Positions 32,121 through 39,245 of a DNA stretch of 44,290 bases are shown here, piece by piece. The notes below the pieces were generated by a model that worked only from the letters and a program-made list of their open reading frames with translations, was not told the DNA's origin and searched no databases. Position 1 is the stretch's first letter. Each line of letters begins with the position of its first letter. The DNA is from Methanosaeta sp. PtaU1.Bin060 (GTDB lineage Archaea > Halobacteriota > Methanosarcinia > Methanotrichales > Methanotrichaceae), in the NCBI GenBank assembly GCA_002067365.1, contig MVRK01000002.1:1-44290 (forward strand). Direction: 5' to 3'. The position numbers and the translations under genes are program-made.

Positions 32121-32315
32121 CTATTTCTGGTTCGCTAACTTTGCAGCCCTAGCCCAATCTTCCTCAGTGGGAGCTCTCGGAAGGTAGACCACAGATCCTG
32201 GAGCTTCGCCAAGCTCCTCCAGGTAGATCTCTTCCAGATCGGGGTCAGAATCGATCATGGCCTGAAGCTCTCTATCGAGCTTGGCCATCTCCTTGAACAG
32301 CTCTTCATCCTCCAT
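32121..32315 (-). CDS. Small acidic protein (64 aa)
   Basis: A strongly acidic helical start (MEDEELFKEMAKLDRELQAM) is followed by GSVVYLPRAPTEEDWARAAK. No family recognised. It sits 8 bases before the 97-aa gene and reads in the same direction, so it is probably in one operon with it. Confidence 0.5.
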   Translation of the reverse strand: MEDEELFKEMAKLDRELQAMIDSDPDLEEIYLEELGEAPGSVVYLPRAPTEEDWARAAKLANQK

Positions 32316-32399
32316 CCCGGACCCGCCCCAAGAGAATGCTAGGCCGTCCCGAACTTCTAAGGCGGCCTGCAGCTCTTCATAGAAAGTATTTGAGTTTAA

Positions 32400-32714
32400 T
32401 CATTTATGTATTATTCTGCCCCTCTTTGCAGCCTTCAACCTCTTGTAGCGCTCTATCTCTGGCCTTGCTTTCCTCTTGGGCTGTGTCCTGATAGGCTCGA
32501 TGCCACATCTGGGACAGAATGGAACCTCTCGAAGGTCGAATACAGGGGCATCCTGCCTGCAGTGCGGGCACATTTTAGGCCGAAAGATCGTAATGTCCTC
32601 AAGCACTACTTTCTCAAAACTCCAGAACCTGCCTGCTTTGCCCCCATGGTGTTCGGTCGCAAATCTTGTCCCAGGCTCCTTCAATGGCTCAAGGAACATC
32701 GATAGAGCCCTCAT
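32400..32714 (-). CDS. Zinc-ribbon protein (104 aa)
   Basis: MCPHCRQDAPVFDLREVPFC and the following CPRCG give a CxxC-x14-CxxC zinc ribbon at residues about 48-70. The C-terminal tail is very basic (KRKARPEIERYKRLKAAKRG), fitting nucleic-acid binding. The family is unknown. It belongs to the leftward run of small genes upstream of the secreted protein. Confidence 0.6.
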   Translation of the reverse strand: MRALSMFLEPLKEPGTRFATEHHGGKAGRFWSFEKVVLEDITIFRPKMCPHCRQDAPVFDLREVPFCPRCGIEPIRTQPKRKARPEIERYKRLKAAKRGRIIHK

Positions 32715-32807
32715 AGAAGAATCTGCTCACGAGCAGAGAGGCCTGAGCATTGTGCATAACATTATTCCTTATTATATTTAAGGATTTGGCGTAAGGAATA
32801 GAAGGCA

Positions 32808-33077
32808 TCAGGAATGCACCCCTGACGCAGCTTCCAACAGATCGGCATGAAGCGGCTCCACCTGGTCGAGCACGGCCCGGGAGAGAGCCTCAATATCCCT
32901 GTCCAGATCGGAGAGGTGCATCGTCCTGGCCAGCTCTGCCAGGGCGTGGAAGCTGAGGCGCAGGTCCACGGGCAGGGAATGGATATCATACTCGTCGGCA
33001 CTCAGGCGGTCAGAGATCTCCTGCAGGGATGCCCTGGTGGACTCCACCGTCTGAGAGCATAGCCTGCACATACTCAA
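32808..33077 (-). CDS. Small protein with N-terminal CxxC (89 aa)
   Basis: A single CRLC pair near the start is followed by helices with regular heptad-like spacing (LQEISDRLSADEYDI, LSFHALAELARTMHLSDLDR). The start could be ATG 33077 or 33071 (a CAGGAGGTGC-type ribosome site lies just upstream). It is the first gene of this leftward run; its function is unknown. Confidence 0.5.
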   Translation of the reverse strand: MSMCRLCSQTVESTRASLQEISDRLSADEYDIHSLPVDLRLSFHALAELARTMHLSDLDRDIEALSRAVLDQVEPLHADLLEAASGVHS

Positions 33078-33954
33078 GCCTGCACCTCCTTTTTAGCACC
33101 ACGATTCAATAGACGTCCAGATGTCTCACTGCGGTCCAAGCTGTTGCTCAATTGGCACATCTCACTCACCACACTCTTGCAGATATCTTGTGAAACGCGA
33201 GTCTACAGGCATTCATCACTCATCGTCTCTGCTGCCGGGCAACTCGCAGCTATCCTGGCAAAAGGCAATCATTTTTGTCCCTTCCTAATGCGCCCACACG
33301 CATCAGCTGGGACCAGGATGCCTCTCGCCAGAACTGCACGCCTGTACGAACTCGCCTCACAACACAACGATAAGAGAGCGACTATTTAAATGTTGTAGAT
33401 TTATCTTCAGTAAACTAACTTTGATTATTGATCAAGTGAAATCGGACCTTAAATGTGATGAATATTGATTTAATTAGTTAACCTTTTTTAACCCTTTAGG
33501 GCTTCCGCGCTTTAACATGGCAAAACAATTTTATATTCATCAACCCCTTAGTCAGTAAGAATGGTACGAACAATAAGTACTTGTAAGAATGGTGTGAAAA
33601 AAGGCAGGAAAATCTAGTCTTCGCGACGGAATTGTGGGATATCCGTCGCGAAGATGACAAAGTCAGTGGTGAATGACTTTGTGATGTGCCGACCTGCCCG
33701 AGCTCCAGCGACAAGTCTACCAAGCCATGGCAAACCTAGAAGTAAAGAGGCAAGTCTTATGACAAGTTATGCTAAGCAGCATTATAAAAGGCTTTGCGCT
33801 TTGATTGGGCACATTGGGACGAGCTTTTTTGGAGTTGCTGCAAGTCGGTTAAAAAGAGCAAGTGTGATCACGGAGAGCTGCTCATGCTCTCCGAGGCCTG
33901 AATTGCGAATCTTTGGGAGGCTCGCAGAACCACAGCAATTGCTGGGCATCAGGC
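33078..33954. other. Non-coding/regulatory stretch between divergent gene sets
   Basis: I see no convincing gene in these 880 bases. Between 33390 and 33600 it is very AT-rich. It then carries direct and inverted repeats (separate entries) before the coiled-coil gene at 33955. Short frames at 33144-33389 and 33654-33962 show no domain and are probably chance, although a 23-residue coding-like stretch (DLPELQRQVYQAMANLEVKR) near 33694-33760 may be a remnant. Confidence 0.4.
33555..33682. repeat. Direct repeats and two tandem inverted repeats (origin or operator)
   Basis: GTAAGAATGGT occurs at 33555-33565 and 33583-33593. TCTTCGCGACGGA (33618-33630) is perfectly inverted at 33642-33654 with an 11-base spacer. 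ACAAAGTCA (33657-33665) is perfectly inverted at 33674-33682. Three ordered repeat types within 130 bases, beside an AT-rich tract, are typical of a replication origin or a complex operator. No promoter elements are certain. Confidence 0.6.
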
Positions 33955-34905
33955 ATGAATAAATTTCCTGGAAAGGATATAAACTCTTTTCGTACAGCTC
34001 AAGAGCTCGCCTCCTCGGAGCCTGCCCAGCTCAAAAGAACTATTGCAGAGCTCGAGGCCAGGATTCAGGAGCAAGATTCACTCATTGCCCAACAGAACGA
34101 AGGCCTCCAAAGCCTGGCACAGAAGCTCCAAGAAAGAGAAAGCCAGCTGGACGATGTGAAGGGTGGGAGCAAGCTGGACCATGGGCTTCAAGACATTCCT
34201 GATGGCTTCAAAGACCATGCGAAGATAAAGAAGCTGGAGAAGGCCAACCTCGTTATGGAAAAGCTCCTGGAGGAATTTGATGAAGGCTTCTGGACTCTTT
34301 TTTCCGAACAGCGCCATGGGCTGGAGGACTGCCTGAAGGCTCTGGAGCAGCTTCCGGCCACTCCTGAGACTAAGAGACTTTACTCTCGGGTGAAGAGAGA
34401 ATGGGCTTCGATAGAGTCGGCCAAGAAGAGAAACATAGTTTCTCCGGTCAATGCGCTGCGACAACTGGAAGACCTTGAAAGGGCTGTTATATCATACATC
34501 ATCCAGAGACCCAGGCTGACCCTCACAACCGCGGAAATCTTCAGGGCAGAGATCCTCATGGAGGCGTTCGTTACAGATCCCGAGCTAAAGAGCCTCTCGA
34601 CCAACGATTCCATAAGGATAATTTCTGCCAAGGAAGAAAAGAAGATCTACCGAGAGCAGGCGCTACGAGCAATGCGCCGGGCAGCTGGGCTGTTTCCTGA
34701 CATGGCCAAGTTTGAGAAGAGAGGCAAGGCCGCAAGGCTCATCAAAATCGATGGGACTAACTCTAAAACGAATTGGGCCTGCCGATGCATAATAACAGTT
34801 TGTTACATGGTTTTCCATTATAACAATTTGTTACAATCCTTCGATGATCTCCTGGATGGGAGAGAGATGATACAGTTTGCACTATTGGGGGAATTATTTA
34901 GATAG
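33955..34905 (+). CDS. Coiled-coil protein with helical C-terminal domain, possible replication protein (316 aa)
   Basis: A long coiled coil (ELEARIQEQDSLIAQQNEGL, LQERESQL) covers residues about 25-70. It is followed by helical segments and a basic region with RLTLTTAEIFRAEILMEAFV and EQALRAMRRAAGLFPDMAKF, then FEKRGKAARLIKI, which may be a winged-helix DNA-binding part. No known Rep motif is seen. The gene lies between two repeat clusters (33.55-33.68 and 35.04-35.09 kb), as plasmid initiator genes often do, so a replication role is a guess. The last 40 residues are oddly hydrophobic and coded by repeat DNA. Start ATG 33955 is preferred over 33913. Ends in TAG. Confidence 0.55.
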   Translation: MNKFPGKDINSFRTAQELASSEPAQLKRTIAELEARIQEQDSLIAQQNEGLQSLAQKLQERESQLDDVKGGSKLDHGLQDIPDGFKDHAKIKKLEKANLVMEKLLEEFDEGFWTLFSEQRHGLEDCLKALEQLPATPETKRLYSRVKREWASIESAKKRNIVSPVNALRQLEDLERAVISYIIQRPRLTLTTAEIFRAEILMEAFVTDPELKSLSTNDSIRIISAKEEKKIYREQALRAMRRAAGLFPDMAKFEKRGKAARLIKIDGTNSKTNWACRCIITVCYMVFHYNNLLQSFDDLLDGREMIQFALLGELFR

Positions 34906-35038
34906 AAATGGCTTTTTGAGATAAATCAAGCCTGGAAGAGGGCATGTAAAAGGATGTTATGTTAGCTTTGGCTGAATTTGTCTCGGGGTTTTAGGTCGGG
35001 GAGTCTGAGGGGTTCAGTGATAGAAGATGATTGTAACA

Positions 35039-35089
35039 GGTTGTTATATCACTGTTATATCAGACATTATATTACTGTTATATCAGACA
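35039..35089. repeat. Iteron-like direct repeats after the coiled-coil gene
   Basis: ACTGTTATATCAGACA is repeated exactly at 35051-35066 and 35074-35089 (23-base period), with a related GTTGTTATATC at 35039-35049. TGTTACA-type words also occur inside the gene end near 34790-34840. A period of 22-23 bases is usual for iterons bound by a replication initiator. Confidence 0.6.
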
Positions 35090-35156
35090 GTTTATCAAAG
35101 ATGGAGGCGGGCCTCAGAGCTCACGACTTCGCTCAGCCAGATCGAAACCCAAAGTT

Positions 35157-35741
35157 CTATGGAGGTTCTGATGCAATCTTCCTATAAGTTTCCTCCACCA
35201 CTGGCATTATCTCTCGCAGATAGTACCTGCCCGCCACGCCATGCAACCGCGTGTTCTTGGCCAGGATGCCTTTATCTCGTAGCAGCTGGCTGATCGCCTT
35301 GGACGGAATCCCAGTTTCCCTTTCGAGCTGCCTCGCCGTGACCTCCTCTTCATTCCTCAGGTGATCCAGCAGTTTTCCCAGAACCAGTTTAGTGTTTGCA
35401 AGGGCCTCTTCTGCGGACATTCCCTCGCGCTTCCCTCGCGATTTATTTGTCAGTGCCTTTGCTACAGGAGTTTCGAGGACTTCCTTTTCAGGTTCTATTT
35501 TATGATAATGTTCTTGCTGCGACAGGTGCATGGACTTTACATGCTCCAAAATAGCGTCATTTATGTCTTTCAGCGTCGCTGTCGCTGCGGTTGTCTTGTA
35601 GTGCGCTTTCAGAGCATCCCGAATCTCCTCAGAGAAGGTGCGACCATGCTCTTTTGCAGCCTCGGCTATGATGCTTTTCAGAGAGGACGGCAATCTTATC
35701 GTCGTGGACTCCAGGTTGGCCGCCTCTCTTGCAAGCTTCAT
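35157..35741 (-). CDS. RHH plus winged-helix regulator (194 aa)
   Basis: Residues 8-50 fit a ribbon-helix-helix (ESTTIRLPSSLKSIIAEAAK, then GRTFSEEIRDALKAHY). A Ser/Glu/Lys linker leads to a C-terminal winged helix (VLGKLLDHLRNEEEVTARQL, ERETGIPSKAISQLLRDKGI). The combination suggests a DNA-binding repressor. I chose ATG 35741 because the RHH strand follows directly; the track frame extends to 35777. It is divergent from the RHH gene at 35957. Stop is TAG. Confidence 0.7.
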   Translation of the reverse strand: MKLAREAANLESTTIRLPSSLKSIIAEAAKEHGRTFSEEIRDALKAHYKTTAATATLKDINDAILEHVKSMHLSQQEHYHKIEPEKEVLETPVAKALTNKSRGKREGMSAEEALANTKLVLGKLLDHLRNEEEVTARQLERETGIPSKAISQLLRDKGILAKNTRLHGVAGRYYLREIMPVVEETYRKIASEPP

Positions 35742-35905
35742 GTAAGACAATTGTATGCGCGAAGATATAAGAATCATGCCCTTTAAGACTTATGGGACGG
35801 CACAAACAAACATTTTACATCAGTTTAAAAATTATCTACAGATATAACCTGTCAGGCTTAATTGGTAAATCCCTGGGGCAGCTTTCAGAAATCGATATCT
35901 TACAT

Positions 35906-35926
35906 GGTTACTACAAAGTAGTAACC
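35906..35926. promoter_or_regulatory. Perfect inverted repeat operator
   Basis: GGTTACTAC (35906-35914), spacer AAA, GTAGTAACC (35918-35926): a perfect 9-base inverted repeat touching the TATA-like TATTTAAG at about 35928 of the rightward RHH gene. It also lies upstream of the leftward RHH/winged-helix gene. This is an excellent repressor site candidate. Confidence 0.65.
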
Positions 35927-35956
35927 TATTTAAGCTAAGAATTAGTTGAAATTTTT

Positions 35957-36124
35957 ATGGCAAAGACAGGGGTAAAGAAAGGGAATCGAATGAAGTTGTC
36001 CATATCAATAGGAGAGGACAATGTCAACTGGGTCGAATCCCTGGTTGAAACGCAAAAGTATCGGAGCGTGTCTCATGCCATAGATGCGATTCTCCGAGAA
36101 AAGCGAATCAGAGAATCAACCTGA
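35957..36124 (+). CDS. Small RHH regulator (55 aa)
   Basis: ATG 35957 opens AKTGVKKGNRMKLSISIGED, then NVNWVESLVETQKYRSVSHA and IDAILREKRIREST. The strand MKLSISI and the two helices around WVESLVE and SHAIDAILRE give the ribbon-helix-helix pattern. It lies about 30 bases after the operator at 35906-35926 and probably controls its own promoter. Too short for many gene finders. Ends in TGA. Confidence 0.7.
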   Translation: MAKTGVKKGNRMKLSISIGEDNVNWVESLVETQKYRSVSHAIDAILREKRIREST

Positions 36125-36287
36125 GGGGACTTGGAGCCGATTTCTTATATCCCTACCAGATAGCCTTTGCCATTATATAAAAATAGGTAAATAGAGGATA
36201 GTATAGTCATGTAAAAAATAGGTCTTCTGACGGGCTGCCACCCGCCAGGAGAAAAATGCTCCACTGTAGGAGCTAGGAGAATCCTAT

Positions 36288-36869
36288 ATGGTAGAAGTAG
36301 CTCAAGCTATATCAGTTTTTCCCACGGAAAAACTGCCGTTAGGCCAGAATGCAGCTATTTTGGTCCCTGTGGATACCTTGGAAGCAATTTTGAAAGGGCT
36401 CAAGAGCCTTTCTCAGGAAGTCCAGGACCTCAAGACCAGAATAAATAGTATAGAGGTCCTGGAGGAGATCTACCATGGCCCAGCTCCCCAGGCTGAAGAT
36501 ATCCCTCTCGTCCGTGAGGCTTGGACGACCAAGAGAGAACTCTTGGAGAGCCTGCCTTCTCGTGTTTGGGCAATTGAGGAAGATCTGACCACTCTGGAGA
36601 GGGAGGTTCACAGCAAAGAACCAAAAGCCCCAGGCAAGAAGTCTGCTGCCAGGATTGAGAAGCTCAAGACGATCCTGAAAGGCTATGGAGGCTCCGCGAC
36701 CTTCAAACAGCTTCAGAATGATTTAGACATGAACCCATCTCAATTCTCTCAGCTGGTCGCAAAGCTGGACAAGCGAGTTTTCGAGGTATCATTGCGTCCC
36801 AGGGGAAAGAAGGGCGAGAAGATTCTGAAGCTGAGAAAGAGGATCAATGACCCTCTTGTGGTGAGGTAG
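36288..36869 (+). CDS. Coiled-coil, winged-helix protein (193 aa)
   Basis: The N-terminal half is helical with a coiled-coil segment (AILKGLKSLSQEVQDLKTRI). The last 70 residues, ARIEKLKTILKGYGGSATFK, then QLQNDLDMNPSQFSQLVAKL and DKRVFEVSLRPRGKKGEK, form a winged helix-turn-helix. It may be a DNA-binding partner in the replication or control region. GGAGA lies 8 bases before the ATG and a TATA-like CATTATATAAAA near 36174. Three palindromic TTTTTACGTAAAAA-type sites follow it. Ends in TAG. Confidence 0.65.
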   Translation: MVEVAQAISVFPTEKLPLGQNAAILVPVDTLEAILKGLKSLSQEVQDLKTRINSIEVLEEIYHGPAPQAEDIPLVREAWTTKRELLESLPSRVWAIEEDLTTLEREVHSKEPKAPGKKSAARIEKLKTILKGYGGSATFKQLQNDLDMNPSQFSQLVAKLDKRVFEVSLRPRGKKGEKILKLRKRINDPLVVR

Positions 36870-37080
36870 TTTTTACGTAAAAACTAAAATCTCATGGAGG
36901 GAGAAGGCCGGTTAGCGCGTAATTTCTCAATTGGACCTTAGATCTAAGCCCGATTTGGCATAGATTTTACGTCAAGCTTAGCTTGGGATGTAAAAACAGA
37001 AGGTCAAGAGAAGGTCAAGAAACAGCATTCATAGGCCTTCTTTCTCAGAAGAATTGAGTTTTTACGTTTTACGTAAAAAC
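36869..37080. repeat. Repeated GTTTTTACGTAAAAAC palindromes
   Basis: GTTTTTACGTAAAAAC (36869-36884) is a perfect 16-base palindrome. GTTTTTACGT (37058-37067) and ACGTAAAAAC (37071-37080) repeat it with a 3-base insert. Between them, at 36964-37000, a weaker inverted pair is built on the same TTTTACGTCAAGCT / AGCTTG-ATGTAAAA words. This is an operator cluster, or a replication or partition site, between two DNA-binding-protein genes. Confidence 0.6.
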
Positions 37081-37192
37081 TTGCGATGCATAGCGATTTT
37101 GTTAATGAGCCGAAAGTCCTTTAGGTATTCGTCCAGAAAACATATTAGAATCGAAAATAGTTTTATATGACTTAAGATACTGATCTAAATTT

Positions 37193-37465
37193 ATGAAACG
37201 AAGTAGGGAGGAAGTCATAGAGAGAATCCTTGAAATCTGCAGAGAACCTTCTACAAAGACAAAAATCGTCTATCAGGTTAATCTCAATTTTCACACGATA
37301 ATTCCCTATCTCAGTTTGCTGGTAAAATCTGGGCTTCTAGAAGACTCTGGGGCTTCCATTATCATTTACAAGACCACTCCAAAGGGAATAAAAGCTCTGG
37401 AGCACATCAAAGCACTCAGGGCTCTGCTCAAGCCGATTGAAGGTTCGGAGGGAGGATCATGCTAA
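37193..37465 (+). CDS. Archaeal winged-helix regulator, HTH_45-like (90 aa)
   Basis: Residues 5-75 fit the small archaeal winged helix: REEVIERILEICREPSTKTK, IVYQVNLNFHTIIPYLSLLV, KSGLLEDSGASIIIYKTTPK, GIKALEHIKALR. This family includes virus and plasmid regulators. It starts at ATG 37193 with a short leader behind the AT-rich AATAGTTTTATATGAC stretch. The palindrome cluster upstream could be its binding site. A hairpin overlaps its end. Confidence 0.75.
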   Translation: MKRSREEVIERILEICREPSTKTKIVYQVNLNFHTIIPYLSLLVKSGLLEDSGASIIIYKTTPKGIKALEHIKALRALLKPIEGSEGGSC

Positions 37466-37500
37466 CAAAGATAATATTCCTCTCTCGGTTCCTCCCTCCG
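37446..37500 (+). terminator. Stem-loop at the end of the winged-helix gene
   Basis: CGGAGGGAGGA (37446-37456) is perfectly inverted as TCCTCCCTCCG (37490-37500), with a 33-base loop containing the stop codon. It may slow or end transcription between the rightward regulator and the converging nuclease gene. The long loop makes a classic terminator uncertain. Confidence 0.4.
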
Positions 37501-37555
37501 TTGTTCTTCTAACTGGTCTTCACGTATCCGGCCTTGAAAGATATCTTTTATGAGC

Positions 37556-38317
37556 TCATGGCGGGCTACATACCTTGCAGGGCACATATCCGTGTGCTCT
37601 GGCGTCCTCTGGGCTGGAGAACCATATCTCATTGCTCGGGTTGATCTTCTCGGCCCAGCGGCAGGATGGGTAGTGGTATTTGTCTGATTTTACTGAGCCC
37701 ACAAAGGATCCTGAAGAGCTGGCATAAGATGATGAACTGCTCTGATCTGAAGTATCCGACCCAAAGCCGCTGAATAATCCAGTGCTGACTGCAGCCGATG
37801 TGCCTTTCCAGTCGCTCGCTGAGGTCGAAGAATCGGATTTAATGCAGGCTGTAGCCGGTATGCCTTCTGTCCACCATTCGGCGGGCGAGAATTCATTATC
37901 TTCAAAGTCCCAGACACAGGCCTGATTAGCATCTACAAGCATGCGGTTGAAGTTCTTCGTGGTATCGATTGAGCCATCTGGACCAGCTAAGTAAATTACC
38001 GCTATCCAGCGGTCATATGGGTCTGTTCCCCTTTTATCATCAAGATCAAGATAGACTAAATTGCTCTGCAGCCATTTGGCCGTGTAGGCTTTTGCTGTCG
38101 GCCCTTGCATCGTATCCATTTCAGGGCAATCTACGTCTGCGATCCTGACCCTAATTAGGTCCTCCTGGATCCTGCTATCGTGCTCTTGAAGCTGCACATC
38201 AATGGTGTCGCCATCTATGACGCTCACTACCCTGCCCATCGCCTCGTCTGGCGCACATCCGGCCAGGGGAATCAGGGCTAGCAGCATCAGCAGAACCAAA
38301 ATGCTCTGTAACTTCAC
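37556..38317 (-). CDS. Secreted SNase-like nuclease lipoprotein with C-terminal Cys motif (253 aa)
   Basis: The start KLQSILVLLMLLALIPLAGC is a lipoprotein signal with a LAGC lipobox. The nuclease domain has GRVVSVIDGDTIDVQL (first metal Asp), RVRIADVDCPEMD (Arg and Asp), a YDRWIAVIYL segment and NRMLVDANQACVWDF. A Ser-rich linker leads to a tail KYHYPSCRWAEKI-type with DARAHGYVPCKVC, a His/Cys motif shared with Ada-like metal-binding modules. It should cut DNA or RNA outside the cell. I prefer GTG 38317, 7 bases behind GGAGG; ATG 38338 is possible. Confidence 0.8.
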   Translation of the reverse strand: MKLQSILVLLMLLALIPLAGCAPDEAMGRVVSVIDGDTIDVQLQEHDSRIQEDLIRVRIADVDCPEMDTMQGPTAKAYTAKWLQSNLVYLDLDDKRGTDPYDRWIAVIYLAGPDGSIDTTKNFNRMLVDANQACVWDFEDNEFSPAEWWTEGIPATACIKSDSSTSASDWKGTSAAVSTGLFSGFGSDTSDQSSSSSYASSSGSFVGSVKSDKYHYPSCRWAEKINPSNEIWFSSPEDARAHGYVPCKVCSPP

Positions 38318-38505
38318 AATCATCCCTCCTGGCCGCATTGATGTTTTTGTATATTGTCTTCCTTTCGGTTAGGAGACGGTGTAAACCATCATGGAAAATG
38401 ATCATCGCTTTTCTATGTTATTCATACTTTCTATATTGTAAAAATGGTTTTCTGATATCTTTTTCCGGCGAAACTGCTTATCCTTACACGTACTATAGGC
38501 ATACT

Positions 38506-38760
38506 ATGGCGGGAGTCTTGGATCAGATCAGATGGCCGTTTTCACGGAAGGAGGCGCTCTATGGGTCGTGCTTTGTCCCGGCTGATCCCCGGGCCCAGCA
38601 GCTGCAGGAGGCCAAGGAGATCCTGGCCGAGGTCTTCGGGGTGGGCATCTCGGAGGTGGAAGAGATGATTCAAAACCGGATGGAGGAGACGATCTGGCAG
38701 CACGATGTGGAGAAGAAGCTATGGCCCGAGATGCTTTGGGTAGAAGAAACCGATAGCTAA
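38506..38760 (+). CDS. Small unknown protein (84 aa)
   Basis: From ATG 38506 the frame reads AGVLDQIRWPFSRKEALYGS, then QLQEAKEILAEVFGVGISEV and EEMIQNRMEETIWQHDVEKK. It is helical and charged, and I recognise no family. The frame stays open upstream to 38338, but the extra N-terminus is hydrophobic and overlaps the nuclease promoter, so I chose the later start. It converges with the next gene after 6 bases. Confidence 0.55.
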   Translation: MAGVLDQIRWPFSRKEALYGSCFVPADPRAQQLQEAKEILAEVFGVGISEVEEMIQNRMEETIWQHDVEKKLWPEMLWVEETDS

Positions 38761-38766
38761 AGCATC

Positions 38767-39174
38767 TTAAAATTTGACGTCCACCTCTACCACCTGCGCC
38801 CCCATTCTTTGCGCCTCTTCAACCGCAGCCATATCCTTCATGAGGAATATACGTTTATCGAGGGTTTCGATATGAGCTACGGAGTTCTTCAGCACAGGGG
38901 CGTACTTGCTGTACTTGGGCAGCTTAACCACATATCCCTTCAGGTCCTCCACCAAGTCGATATCAAAGCCCCTTCTCTCCAGAAGCTTTAGGGCCTTGTT
39001 CCTCTCACCTATGGTATTGAATTCAAAGCGGTAGGAGTCCTTGTTGTAGTAATCGGCCAGCTCCTGGAATGTCTCCTTGTCGTCGAAGAAGTACTTGAAG
39101 ATCCAGTGTTTCCCCACTTTGAACATGGTGATGCGCCGGCGCTTTTCAGTCACGTCAAAGGTATTGGGCTGCAT
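38767..39174 (-). CDS. Conserved archaeal protein of unknown function (135 aa)
   Basis: The core FKVGKHWIFKYFFDDKETFQ, then ELADYYNKDSYRFEFNTIGE, RGFDIDLVEDLKGYVVKLPK and IFLMKDMAAVEEAQRMGAQV looks like a conserved methanogen chromosomal protein; I do not know a function. The real start may be ATG 39126, just before that core. Composition is closer to the host than to the virus, which suggests that the viral block has ended by here. Confidence 0.6.
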   Translation of the reverse strand: MQPNTFDVTEKRRRITMFKVGKHWIFKYFFDDKETFQELADYYNKDSYRFEFNTIGERNKALKLLERRGFDIDLVEDLKGYVVKLPKYSKYAPVLKNSVAHIETLDKRIFLMKDMAAVEEAQRMGAQVVEVDVKF

Positions 39175-39245
39175 GGAGGAGTCACCAGGCGGTTAATTAT
39201 AACGATAATTAGCTATAAAATTTATTGATGAGGGCTGCAACTCTC

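Noticed and set aside
33654-33962. 102-aa plus-strand frame
   Set aside because: It starts inside perfect inverted repeats and shows no family features; I treat the region as regulatory DNA.
38338-38505. N-terminal extension of the 38506 gene
   Set aside because: The added residues look like random translation of AT-rich promoter DNA of the divergent nuclease gene.
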